Shown here: positions 1 through 11,017 of the stretch, in pieces
Layout: every line of letters starts with the position of its first letter
Position numbering within the stretch: position 1 is the stretch's first letter
Assembly (NCBI RefSeq): GCF_014066305.1
Contig: NW_023501122.1
Span: 1 to 64,000 of the forward strand
Source: Letharia columbiana
Taxonomy: Eukaryota > Ascomycota > Lecanoromycetes > Lecanorales > Parmeliaceae
Reading direction: 5' to 3'
DNA length: 64,000 nt
The notes under the pieces: model-generated
Seen by the model: the letters and a program-made list of their open reading frames with translations, nothing else
Told to the model about the DNA's origin: nothing
Databases searched by the model: none
Translations under genes and position numbers: made by a program

Positions 1-302
1 GAAATATGTTTCTTTTCTTCACCCAAAGGTTTCGAGTAAGAGCGCAGAATAGGACATGTGAAGGGGAGTGTCGCTGAACATCTTGAAATGAACGGTGTTT
101 ACTCGTGACTCTAATCAGCGCTTGACTGAGCACGATCAACTACCGCAAAATACCGTACATTAATGCAATGTTTGCGTCCATCCAATGACGATGTCAGCGC
201 GTCGAGCATTTATCTCCAAGTCTGGCCCATCCAGTATTAGCGAACGCGTTGCCGAATTCATCTGTGAAACAAAAGCTCCAAACTCCACGGGCAAAAGGGT
301 TG
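1..302. other. Intergenic edge, no gene seen
   Basis: No convincing reading frame, RNA gene or repeat was seen. It is the 3' flank of the minus-strand gene that ends at 303. Confidence 0.5.
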
Positions 303-1802
303 TCAGCTCAGTCTTCCCACCACATCCAAACATCCATCCAATGCTCCTTCCAATTCCCCTACCCGATGTTTCCATGCCTCGTTCTCCTCCTTCAAAATGC
401 TGACAACGCTCCAAGCTTCCGACGCTCTCACGCCTTCACAGTTCGTACAAGAATGAACAGGCATGCCTTTTGCTGCAGGCTGACCCTGGGGCAAGCGAAG
501 AAGCCCAATGTGTGCCGTCGATGCTGAGACATGGAATTCTTCTGTTCGGTAGACATCTGGCGAGTTCGTAGTCGAGGCGGATGACACGGACATATTGGGC
601 GATCGAGCGCCGTCCCGTCTTGAGAAGACGCTATCGGCGGAGCTATCGTCTTCCGACTCGAACCCAGAGTCGCTGACTGTGTTGGAGCGCATGAGGCCAC
701 AACCGCCGCTGCTCGGAGAAGTAACGTCCCCAACGAATCGTACGGTTCTCTTTCTCGCTTCCTCTTCTTCTCGGCGCGCTTGCTTCTCCTGTGCTAGCTC
801 GTCCACCAAATTCATCATGGCTTCGTCTTGCTCAGCGAACTTGGCTGTCATACCATCGAGTTGCATCTTCAAATGTCTAGCACGTGTCTCAACGCCTTCC
901 GACTCTTCCGCTACAGTCTCCTTCTCCGCCATCATATCGCGCAGTGCTATTGTGCGCTCTTTGTAGGCCGTCTGTAATCGCGATAGCAAACCCTCAGCTT
1001 GCTGTTGTAGATTTTTGAAAGAAGCGGGCGAGAAGGGGTTTGGAGGTTCGTTGGGGAACAGGGCGGCGCTGACGTCCATTTCGAGAAGCTCATCGCTGAG
1101 CTCGTCCGGCAGCGGTATCGGTTTCACCAAGGAGGCTTTGCTCGAGAAGAAAGAGAAGCGACTCGCCATTGCAGGCTTTGGCATAACCTGCGTAGTCGAG
1201 AGCCGTTGCAGCAGGTTAGTAGCTCGTATGTCGGACGATTCTGCGATGCTGTCCAGAGGATCACTCTTCTCCTTCGTTGGCGACGGTATGATTCCAACGC
1301 TGATAGGTTTAGATTCGCCCTTAAACCAACCCGCGAGCTTTCCAGCCTTCTCTTCTGACTTGCCTGTGAGTACAGAGAATCTATTAGATCGCGTTGGCGA
1401 TGACTGCCGCGACTGCTGGGGAGAGGGGTGGAAATCGTCTAGTTGCGAGGAGGGGTCAAGTTGAGGTATGACGGACAATTGAGCAGTGGACAAGTTTCTG
1501 GAGTCGGAAGATCGACGTATGAGAGGTGGCAGGTCACTGGTGGATCGGGCTGGCTCTGTGACGGTTCGGTGATGTAATTTAGTCGGCTCGGCGATAGGAC
1601 AGTCAGCTATAGATGCGTAGCGCGTTGGTGGTGCTATCGATACTGTGTCCGGTGGTTCAAGATAACGCTGGGAGGCATGCTGGGGTAGACTAGAAGCATA
1701 TGGGTCGCTGGCGATGTCGCTCAAAGTCTGCGAAAGTGAAACTGTTTTGGGTGGTATGTAGGAGCGAAGCGAATTTCCGGTATTGGGAAAGACCTGGTGC
1801 AT
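303..1802 (-). CDS. Conserved fungal coiled-coil protein, function unknown
   Basis: An uninterrupted frame with a Ser/Pro-rich, basic N-terminal half and a long heptad-like segment at about residues 255-345 (around LLSRLQTAYKERTIALRDMM and DELAQEKQARREEEEARKR). A Ser/Asp-rich stretch follows, then a CTNC pair and a second helix at the C-terminus (LKEENEAWKHRVGELEGALD). I chose the first in-frame ATG at 1802, giving 499 aa. The frame stays open upstream to a TAA near 2235 without another ATG, and that part looks protein-like, so a spliced 5' exon is likely and the true protein may be longer. I recognise the general look of an uncharacterised ascomycete family but no enzymatic domain. A scaffold or cytoskeletal role would be guesswork. 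Confidence 0.8.
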   Translation of the reverse strand: MHQVFPNTGNSLRSYIPPKTVSLSQTLSDIASDPYASSLPQHASQRYLEPPDTVSIAPPTRYASIADCPIAEPTKLHHRTVTEPARSTSDLPPLIRRSSDSRNLSTAQLSVIPQLDPSSQLDDFHPSPQQSRQSSPTRSNRFSVLTGKSEEKAGKLAGWFKGESKPISVGIIPSPTKEKSDPLDSIAESSDIRATNLLQRLSTTQVMPKPAMASRFSFFSSKASLVKPIPLPDELSDELLEMDVSAALFPNEPPNPFSPASFKNLQQQAEGLLSRLQTAYKERTIALRDMMAEKETVAEESEGVETRARHLKMQLDGMTAKFAEQDEAMMNLVDELAQEKQARREEEEARKRTVRFVGDVTSPSSGGCGLMRSNTVSDSGFESEDDSSADSVFSRRDGARSPNMSVSSASTTNSPDVYRTEEFHVSASTAHIGLLRLPQGQPAAKGMPVHSCTNCEGVRASEAWSVVSILKEENEAWKHRVGELEGALDGCLDVVGRLS

Positions 1803-3071
1803 TGGCGCAAACGGTAGAGTGAGAGTAGAACGGTTTCCTTTGTGGGGCGTCCCTGCTAAACCAGGCCTGCGGAATGTCTTGGCTTCCCAAATTCTCCGCT
1901 TCGCACCAATAGCTGCAGCTGTCCACTCTCTTGGATGCAAGCTAGTGGAAGAGGAATGGGGGCTTGTGGGGGAAAGTTGGGGGAGATAATGCAGTGTTCG
2001 TTCGCCGGTAGATGATGCCGGATAAGCTTCTGACGCAAACGGCGAGGGCCTGACAGCTTCGGTGTGATGCTGATTACAATAAAGTGACGAGAAGATATAT
2101 AGTGGGCGAAAAGAGAATCGTGAAGGTGAAGAAAAGGACGAGGACGTGTCTTCACACAGCCATATCCATATGGGAGGTTGGAGACTGCGTGGCAGGAAAT
2201 GGAAGGCGGGGAGTTCAGCCTTGTCGCATCCGGCTTAGTGGCCGTTGACTTGAGGCTTTGAAATTAGCGTCGGCTTTTCACTTCTCCGCTATGTCTTGGC
2301 ATCCTTCTGACGATCAACAAATACGTTTGGATAACGCTCCCATTTAAATATGCCATTGCCTGCCCTTACTCAATATAATCTAGGAGAAGTTTAGGATTCC
2401 CATTGTACTTATGTCATTATGCGTTGTATCTCTCGCGTCGACCCTTCGATTATGTAATCTCTCTTTTTGTCAATTTTACATTCCTCCCTATCTTTTATAA
2501 TGTCATTTGCCATTTTCTATTCTACCCTTCGATTCTAGCAACCATTTGCGATTTTTCTGTAACTCCTTACAGAACTATCAGATATGTGGTTATATAGAAC
2601 GGACGGATTGATTCTCCAAAACCTTTCCGGCCAGTCCTAAATACAACTACAAATTCTTAGTGTGGCTGGAAAACATCGCTGCCCATAATCTAGACTGTTC
2701 CGACACTTTCCATATCCATTTATTTGATCTATTTCATCTACTTCTTTTCTAATTATCACGCTATTCTCCTTTAATTCTACTCTTCTATTATATTAATCTT
2801 TTACATCCCTTTCTCAAAATAAGGCTGTTTCTACAATCTCCTGCCTGTTTCTGCCAGTCTAGCTTATCTTTCCTAAACATTACGCCATTCTTCCCCTATT
2901 CTGCCCTTCTGTTGTGTCACTCCTTTGCATTTGCTGCCTATAACCTACGCTGTGTTGAAACTCCCCTGCCCATCTATTCTGCCATTTTGTCCATGTCTCG
3001 CCTAATATCTACGCCGTATCTTGCAAGTCATCCCGAAACGTATGCTATGTTCATTGCTTCGTCTCAGTCAC
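1803..3071. other. Intergenic, pyrimidine-skewed
   Basis: The part to about 2235 may hold an upstream exon of the 303-1802 gene. From about 2400 to 3070 the + strand is strongly T/C-rich with loosely repeated pieces such as ACCCTTCGATT. No gene is supported. This stretch is the 3' flank of the minus-strand gene ending at 3072. Confidence 0.4.
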
Positions 3072-4212
3072 TCATGCCACATTGCTGGCTCCTTCTCCAT
3101 CATTAAAGTCTATCTTTATAGCTTCTTCCCACCATCCCCGCCAGTTCTTGCTCCATGGCTCCAGCTCAATGAGCCAACTGACCTCCAGGCCCCCCTCCTG
3201 AACGACATGTTTGGGGTCGAACTCGCAATCCAACAAGTCGACCTTTACCCTAGCAGCGCACCTTCGAGCTCGTTTCCCTAGTATTTCTACAAGTGTGATC
3301 GCACGATGGACGTATACCGTTGGATAGTCATCATCATAGATGAAACATTGTCCGCCCGTCTTTATACCTCTCAGACCCTGGCCAAGCACGTCAAATTGGA
3401 TTGACACAAGCTTAGGTGGTAGGCGAACACAGACGGCCACCCAATCGCTGGCGGCGCTGGTGTCAGCAAGGCGATACACTGTTTTGCACAGTCTGAAAGT
3501 CAACGCTCGAAGCAGGCTTTGTTGATAAATCGATAGCCGGTCGAGGAAGTTTTCCAGAGCTTTTGGGCTCTCGAATCTGAATTCGGTCTTGGTGAGGTAG
3601 TAGTGTTCGAGTTCGACTTTCGTGCTCGGTGACGCAAGTCGCATGCCGTAGAAGCGAGATTTATGGTCCCCCCAATAGCGCGGATAGAAGCTTCTGGCAC
3701 TGGATTCTTCGGTGATGCATTCACTGCGATAGTAGTTGGCATGGTCTTCGAACAGGACTTTCAGAATCTTTTGACGGATCTCCCAAGGGAGATAAATGAG
3801 TGTCCCGAGTCGTTCGCCGCATTTGTCGTCAATTCTTCGTGCCGAGGAGAACCACTAAACCATCAATTCAAGTCAGCGGTGTTTTGTTACACGTGCAGTC
3901 TGAGCCACGAGACTTATTGGAACCACGAAGTGGCTAATAAAAGGCGAAGAAGTATAGCTCAGAGGGGATTCTTACCGTCCAACGCTCTCTAGTCCGCTTG
4001 ATGCACTTCGCTTTCATACCGGAAAACGAAATCCGGGCCGCACAGCCCCGGCAGCCCACGGACCAGTGAGCAGGCTCCCAAGGGCATTCGCAGCCGGCAG
4101 CGCCGTCGTCGAAGGGTAGAGTCTCGGCGCATCCGTCGGTCAAGGTGGGATTGTTTTGGAGTTCCGCCAGGCCGAGGACCACGCGCCGCTTAATGAGCGA
4201 TTGGCCCGCCAT
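3072..4212 (-). CDS. F-box/2EXR-like fungal protein, two exons
   Basis: Model: complement(3072..3854, 3976..4212), 339 aa. Exon 1 (79 codons from the ATG at 4212) is Cys-rich (CECPWEP, CRGC). The intron has donor GTAAGA, branch CTGAC and acceptor TTTAG, and leaves the frame in phase. Exon 2 opens with GTLIYLPWEIRQKILKVLF, the leucine/proline motif of the fungal F-box-like and 2EXR families, where a short helical hook at the N-terminus precedes a variable body. In characterised F-box proteins this hook recruits Skp1. Here only the motif is visible, so a ubiquitin-ligase role is inference. The rest (for example DDDYPTVYVHRA, WWEEAIKI) matches no domain I can name. The frame to the TGA at 3072 is open throughout. 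Confidence 0.75.
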
Positions 4213-5691
4213 GGCTACGGGATAGAATAGGTAGACGGGAGGTAGCGTTGGCAGCTGCGTATGGTTGAAGAAGATATGGAGGGGTTGGGAGGGTGCAGAG
4301 TCGTAGAACGTGTCAACAACGCAACTTGAATGTTGTTGATCAAGAAACGAGCGTGATCGTTGAGCAATGAGCGAAGATACGAGTACAGCCGTAGCACAAC
4401 ACAGGCAGCAATGACGGAATACACGCTCGGCCTTCGTCGGTCGGATCGTGCATATCCACCAACGGAGCAGAAACCAATACCGTCCCCTGTTCGACCAATC
4501 AGTCTTGTACCAATCCTATCGTATAAGGGAAGGGTACCTCATATGTATATATCACTCCAGTTCCAAAAATCCCAAGGAGAAATGGTTCCCAATCCAAAAG
4601 ACCCGATCCATGTGATCCTATCTACATGCCGCACGCTGCCCTCGAAAGGCGCTGCTCCGCTTGCGTTCCTACCTTTCAAGCATCTGTTTGGCCTGTACGT
4701 ACAAGGAGAGCATGCGTTACGGACGGCATCACTGGCCTTCTTTGATTTTTACTGGCGTTTTTATTTCGAATGCGCAGTGGATTGCAATCGCGGAGGGGTG
4801 GGTGGGTGCAGTGGGGTGGAGTGGACTGATCTTGGTACATACTTTGGGATTGAAGTGTTTGCAGGGTGGCGTTTGGTTGGTAGGGTGCCGGATGTGCATG
4901 TACTGACAGAAACAGATATCAATTCGTATTGAATGAAGGATTGACGGCTGGATCTCTGGTAGATCTTGCTCGAGTGTTCTATGTACAAATAATGAAACTT
5001 TCTTTATACGCAATTTTTTTGGTCGTAAAAGTTCGATGTTCTGCATGAGTTTGTTTATAGAGCAAGTTTGCATTAGGCAAGCATAGTGTAAAGTCAGATG
5101 CATTGTGTCTTTCTAGGCTGTAGTAGCATCTCGCGACAAATAAACCTCAATCGTACTTTGATAAAGGGGCTTGCGCGCAGTACTATACTATGGAGAGCAC
5201 GGAGACTCTGGTAACAATATTATATTCTTGCTGCTAGAGCTAGCTTTGATATATACAAATATACTCCAGTCTCCGTGTTTCATTTTCATGACTTATGATA
5301 ACCGGTCGACACACCACCTGTCGACACACCACCTGTTGACACACCATGTTGGCTCAACGCAGCGAGTAGCGTTCGACACACAACCGCTCGACACCAGACT
5401 TTGGACCTGGAATCCATATATAATCCATCTTCTCTTCTCACTTTCGATGTTCTTCTTCTTCTTCTCTTTCTTTCACCATCGTGAATCCTAGACATACTCG
5501 CTCTCAAACCTCTCAAAATTATCAACCAAAGCACCTCTTTCACAACAACACAATTCCCTCTCTTCCTGCAACACAGTCGACCACCCTTAAGACCTTAACG
5601 CTTTCTCTTGAACTTGTTCCTCTTCTAACATACACCATCACCTTTCAATCTGAGACTCAAGTGTACTCGGACCCTCACTTACATCATAATA
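4213..5691. other. Intergenic and promoter region
   Basis: This lies between the start of the minus-strand gene at 4212 and the plus-strand ATG at 5692. A 190-codon open frame on + (4360-4932) starts at TTG and shows no domain, so it is not called. A 15-bp tandem repeat lies at 5305-5347 and a CT-rich tract at 5450-5475, which is usual for fungal promoters. Confidence 0.5.
5305..5347. repeat. 15-bp minisatellite, about three units
   Basis: Units GTCGACACACCACCT at 5305-5319 and 5320-5334, followed by a degenerate third unit (GTTGACACACCATGT). Two more CGACAC pieces follow by 5400. It lies about 350 bp upstream of the 5692 start codon. Confidence 0.85.
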
Positions 5692-8600
5692 ATGTTGCTG
5701 TCCACCGTCTACCGCTACCTCCAGGGCCAGTCAGGCCTGCCCTCAACACTGCCAGCTAGAGGTTCTGTTGATATGGCCAAGGATGAGTCTCGAAAGATAC
5801 ACCTCTTCTGCAAGGGTCTGGAGCACTTCCGTGCAATATTTTACACAGAGCCAGAGGTAAGTGAATCACTTTCCTATATCATGTATATTGTTTTAACTCA
5901 CTTTTGTAGAATGAGAGCACAGCTTCTGTTGCTGTCATGCAGGACCTGATTTCCCCTGGCTCGACGAGTACTGTCATAGGAGCGATAGCAGACCAGGAGC
6001 CTATCACTCCTGCTACTTTTAGGCAGGATCAGGACGCTCCAGGCACAACGAATTTTTTCAAGAAGATGGCAGTAAGCCAGGACCCTGCCGCCTCTGCTGA
6101 TACCACCCAAGACCAAGAGCTTCTTAGCTCAACAAAAACTCTCACGGATACCGTGGCAGACCGGAAGCCACGCAAATACGTGATGACAACGGGAGAGGAC
6201 CTTTTCCAGTCACTGTTTGCGACGGAGAAGACTCCGCCTACCTCTCCGGGTAGTGTAGGGTCAGACAGCACATTGGTGGATCCTTCGTCACGGAAAGTAT
6301 CACCGGCGGACTCGGAGATCCGTGCCAAGGGTAGCCCCATCGCTGTCAGGGATTTTGCCTATGCCTCTTCAGATAGCAAACCTGTGCTCGATCAAGAGGC
6401 TGTTATCGAAGAAGACACAAAGAGACAGTTGTTGAAGCAGCTGAAGAAGAAAACGGCCGCGGAGGAGAAGGGTTCCCGGAAGGTCGTAAAGCTGACGGCA
6501 CGAAACAAGACTCTCGGTGCCCAGCTGAAATCAGCTAAATCAAACGTCCAGAATAGAGAGGCACAAGCCGACCTTGCAAAGACACATGCAAACGCCATGA
6601 CCTTGTTGAATGTCGTTCTGAGACGAGTGGTGCAGGATCTTAGCAATGAGCTAAGTCGTGAGAAGAATGGCGCCCACGTCCAGGGGACTCAGTCGCAGGG
6701 AGAGACAACCTGGAGTCAACAAAAGGAGGAATCGCTCGAGAATCATCTCGAACTTGCAGACGAATTCCGCACTAATGCCTACAATCATATGGCACGTTTG
6801 AAAAACGCTTCGGTCGAGCGTAGCCAAGGGATGGACGACATAGATGACATGGACGGCCAAGGATCCATTCAGGAAGAGACCATGTCCCTGATGAGCGAAA
6901 CAGTGGGACCGAAGGAGTATGGGTCTGTTGCTGTCGAAGTCCTCGATCAAGAAGCCTCAGAAATACCACATGTTGAGTTGGTTGGATCCAACTCTTCTAC
7001 CAGTGGGAGCGAAGGAACCCAGCCGGAAACCAAAGTCGAAGGGTCGGAAGGTAGACCAGAGGAAAAGGATGGCGGCGTTTTTGAGGCATCTGGCTTGGAC
7101 CCGGCCGCGCTTTCGGGCACTGCCAATTCAGTGACTCCCACAGTTCAGGAGGACTCCGAGAAGATGGATGCCGAGGAAATCTCTTGTGCGAAAGAAGCTC
7201 TTGACGCGGTCAAAGAGCACGAGACAGAAGATGACAAGATGGAAGAAGAGCAGATTGGGAGCCAGGGTTTCTCTTCCGAAGAGACAACCAATCAAGTCGA
7301 ATTGAGCGTGGAATGGATCTTTCCCGGCCCTAAGCCCGAAGAGTCTGCTGTGAGAAAGGGCCAGGCAATGGCAGATCCGATCGCCACGAATCTTGAAGAT
7401 GCAACGCCTGATGAAGAGGGCTTGAGTGAATCGAGCGGCGAAGACCAAGTGTCTGAAGCGGACGACAATGGTTCCTCTCCGGTGGTCAAGGACCGTGTCT
7501 CAGGGAGCGACTATGATGGAAACCCTGCAGTCCACGAGCCTATCACGGACGATAACACGAAGCACAATGATATCCGAGGTGTGGATACTGGCTGTGAAGG
7601 CTGTCTCGATAGGGATTATGAATTCTCCGAAGCAGCGGGCCCAGCGACGCTATGGGGGATTTTCCAAGCGAATCAGCGTGAGAATGAGGTGGAGGATAGG
7701 GCAGATGTTGGTGAGGAGGCAGCTGGTGTCCCTGAAGCAGCAGGTCCAGCGACATTGTGGCGGATCCTCCGGTCGGAACAGTGTGAGAGTGAGGTGGACG
7801 ACCAACATGGTGCTTGCGATGATGCAGCAGACGTTTCTCAAGTAGAGGATCCAGGGCCGGCCACCCTCTGGGGCATCTTGAAATCGAATCGCGAATCCTC
7901 AGGTGACGTTTTCTGTGAGGAAGGCGTTGGAAAACAAGCAGGAGCGAACAACCACACAGTTCTCGATGAGTCTGAGAAAAATGGTTCTGCAGATCTTCTG
8001 GATGAAGACGACGCAGAGCTCATCCCCTCGTCTCATGATGGTTATGCGCCAGATCTCAACGACGACACCAACGACCTATACAATGTCAGCGACGATGAAG
8101 AAGAGATCAAGGAGCCACCTGCCGCCACGAATGCTCCCACTGTCGAAGAAGACCCAGCTCCTAGCCCTCACGGCTCTGTTGACGGTGACGAGGTCGATAA
8201 CGAAGAATTCGACACCCAAGAGGTCATTGTAGAAGAGCCTGTCAAGGCCATTGGTGCAGACTCGCTAGATGCTGTCGAGCCTATCATGGAGTACCTGAAG
8301 GTTGTTGAAGAGGGGGATCACGATGTGGAGAACGGTACGGTAGGGACCGTCCACCTTGAAGTGGGTGTGGTTTCTGTCGGTGAAAATACGCCAATTGGTG
8401 CGGTCGAAGACATGAACGAGTATGTCGGTAATGCGACCGTGGTTCGGGTGGAGAAGGCTGCACAGGAGGCCAACGCATCCGGGGCAGGCGCGATGGTCGA
8501 ACAGCTAGGGCACAGCTGTGAGGAAGACATTGTCAAGCTAACGCAAAACGATGCTTGCTCGCTCGTGCTCGTCCTTTGCTGGAGGGTTCTGAGGGGGAGG

Positions 8601-9040
8601 TGGATGCAGAGGAGGGGGACGCATTGGAGGGGTCCGCAGAATCTAGAAGCTTACAGGTCATCTGCCAAGATCCCAGTGGTGAATATACCCACGAGCTTCC
8701 CAACGTGGTTGCTGGAGTACTCACCATCACCGCAGCCGAAGATGATGGTACAAATAGCGGGGTGGTTCATCCACAACCTCTCACTTCTCCCGGCACTCCC
8801 CTACCATCGCCACGTACCTTCTCGCCCCCACAAGCCGAAAACTTCGATTTCACTCCCCGAATGTCGAAGCCGATGGGGGTGTCCAAGACCGAGAAGCGTA
8901 GGGTTGAGCGCCAACGTGCCGCAGCCAAGAAGAAGGACGAAGCAGCGGTGAAGCGTCGGAGAGAAGAAGAGGCTGCCAAGACGCCAGAAGCATTGGCTCA
9001 GCGTCAAGCCGAGGAGGATGTGAGGCTGGGAGAGAAGTGA
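5692..9040 (+). CDS. Long acidic low-complexity protein with GPATLW repeats
   Basis: Exon 1 is 5692-5856 (55 codons, with KIHLFCKGLEHFRAIF). The intron runs from GTAAGT to TTTTGTAG, and exon 2 starts at 5910 in phase. A Lys/Glu-rich helical part (about residues 220-310) is followed by several hundred acidic residues. Within these lie three copies of a unit built on GPATLWGI at about residues 632, 667 and 704. The motif GSDSTLVDPS near residue 160 recurs in the protein at 26.5-29.3 kb. In the exon-2 frame the sequence stays protein-like to about 8560. A different frame then carries the plausible C-terminus to 9040, including a basic tail (KTEKRRVERQRAAAKKK). Either a small unrecognised intron or a frameshift lies at about 8520-8600. 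No known domain was recognised; the protein may be nuclear or a scaffold (inference). Confidence 0.75.
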
Positions 9041-10420
9041 AAGTAGCAGGCTGCAACGGAGAAGGCCATCGGTTTGCAGAGCGCTAAGTAGGGAATTGTG
9101 GTTGGGGTTGGGCTTTGTTTCGTTGAGGGGAGGCGACTAGCGCGAACCGGATAGGCCGATCACTCTTTCGCTACAGCTCGCACGGAATGGAACACGGATC
9201 TTCTTACGCTTGCTAGTGAGAAATTTGGTGAGGCGGATGCATAACGGTCGATCGTCTTGATACTTTGCTGTTGGTGATCGTGTTTCATGTACACTCCAGA
9301 TTTCTCATTCAATAGAACCTTCACTATGGCTTGGACTTGCATCTCGAACGTGACTAGGATTGACTGCATCTTTCCAGTCAAAGCAGGAATGGTAGTGGAT
9401 AGCTTCTGAAAATTACGAAATGGTGTGGGTGACTTGCATCTTGCATAATGCATCTTCGTATATAGACTTCCCTTGCTCTAATGCATCCACGACGAACGTG
9501 ACCAGAATTGACTGACCCTTCCGGTCAAAGAAGGATGGTAGTGGAGAGCGTCTGATAAAGATCAATCTGTGTGGGTGACTTGCATCGTGCATAGACTTCC
9601 CATCCTGTAATGCATCCAAGATGAACGTGACCAGAATATCGACGGGATCCTTCCAGTCAAAGAACGCATGGTACCGTTGCAGAGGAGAGCTTTTGGTAGG
9701 TAGTTACGAATTGCTGCGGGAGGCTTGCATCGTGCACAGACTTCCCACGCTGTAATGCAACCATGACGTGCATTGATATGCATGCCTGTGGTTTCAGAAA
9801 GAATGGTTGGACAATCTGTCTCATGTACACTTTTAGGTCCGCACATACCACCCCTCTCCCAGTCTATCCGTTGGATAGCTTTATGCTGTAGGGCGGCTAC
9901 ATTTTCAGGCAAACGTCTAGAAATTGTGGCAAGACCTGGTGAGGAGCAGGAAGGGGCTCTAGCGGTGCGTCCGCCCTGCATGTTTCAGCTCATTTCCGAC
10001 ACCGAGGATGTTTCCAGGTTGGCGAACGTACCAATAGTTCTCACTGCGTTTGAAACCATAGCCTGCCAGATCACCTCTTGTCTCAATGCCAACCAATCCG
10101 TGAGTTGAAACCTAGTGTGGACTCCGGTAGACCTGTGTGATAGACCAATGGCTATATTACGGTTAACAGCGAACAGTATTGTCTCGTGATGTACTTTTCG
10201 TCCAGTGCATCAAGATTGACATTCTCCCCTTTGCGTCCAAGAAACCATCGTCTTTTAAGAACTGCCAGCGCACTCATCCTCAGTTTTCTTTTCTTCCTTA
10301 CCAACAGCTGTTTTGACAATCCTCATCCCACAGCTCTCCAAATCTGCAAATATCTTCATCCCCTACCTCTGGATATCTCCAAACATCTTCAATCCTTCAC
10401 GTCTTTTCTGGCAGCTTATC
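9041..10420. other. Intergenic with degenerate tandem repeats
   Basis: Apart from the repeat array at about 9340-9790, nothing gene-like is supported. Minus-strand open frames here (for example 9562-9981) are translations of the repeats. The 3' part is the upstream region of the gene starting at 10421. Confidence 0.5.
9340..9790. repeat. Imperfect tandem repeats, about 130-150 bp period
   Basis: The word GAACGTGAC followed by a conserved block ending CAGTCAAAG or CGGTCAAAG occurs near 9346, 9495 and 9625, and degenerates near 9765. The accompanying pieces GACTTGCATCGTGCA and AGACTTCCC recur with the same spacing. Confidence 0.75.
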
Positions 10421-10978
10421 ATGGATACAGCCTGTACACTCGAGCAAAACGGCGTCCGCTCGAACACTTACGAGGAACTGCTGGCCAACAACCAAGCCCT
10501 CCAAGACAAGAACACGGTTCTACAAGAGCAGCTTCGCGTTGCCAATACCGAGAACCAGGAGCAGTATGTCTGGGCAGTGTGCAACTCCACAGTCTTTCAG
10601 AAGTGGACAGCCTACTGGAATGGCATCCAGCAGCTCAGTCGCGCCATGGATTTGAAGGTGCGCGAGCTGCGTCGACGGTTGGCCAAGAGCCAAGGCGACC
10701 TGGCCAAAGAGCGTTTCCTTCATGCTAGAACAATGGCTGAAGTCCACCGCCTACGAGACGAACGGGATAATGCCCGCCGAACCGCTCGGATCTTTCCAGC
10801 CGAGCCCGGTCCTGATACGGTGGCCGGGGGCTCGATACCCGACTTCACACTGTTCCCTGGGGACGGTTCCCTAAACGAAGAGGACTTTGAAGACTTCGAG
10901 GAGTCTGTGGAAGCATCGCCGATGGGGAAGAATCCCCATGTGTACGGCAGACCTGATGGTTTCTTCCCGCGACTCTGA
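10421..10978 (+). CDS. Small coiled-coil protein, function unknown
   Basis: 185 aa from the ATG at 10421; the open frame extends upstream without a better start. A predicted helix covers residues 15-45 (EELLANNQALQDKNTVLQEQ). It is followed by a Trp-rich turn (VFQKWTAYWNG), then a second highly charged helix (VRELRRRLAKSQGDLAKERF and HRLRDERDNARR). The C-terminus is acidic (NEEDFEDFEE). No intron is needed. The helix-plus-acidic layout resembles the larger coiled-coil proteins of this window, and it may be a short paralogue (inference). Confidence 0.7.
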   Translation: MDTACTLEQNGVRSNTYEELLANNQALQDKNTVLQEQLRVANTENQEQYVWAVCNSTVFQKWTAYWNGIQQLSRAMDLKVRELRRRLAKSQGDLAKERFLHARTMAEVHRLRDERDNARRTARIFPAEPGPDTVAGGSIPDFTLFPGDGSLNEEDFEDFEESVEASPMGKNPHVYGRPDGFFPRL

Positions 10979-11017
10979 CGTCGATGAGGGGCATCTGGGT
11001 TTGGAGTTTGGACACTA

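Noticed and set aside
4360..4932. 190-codon open frame on +
   Set aside because: It begins at TTG, its first ATG is 17 codons in, the composition shifts along its length and no domain is visible; it overlaps the promoter of the minus-strand gene at 4212.
9562..9981. 139-codon minus-strand frame
   Set aside because: Its C-terminal half is a translation of the tandem repeats; neighbouring units put the same peptide in other frames.
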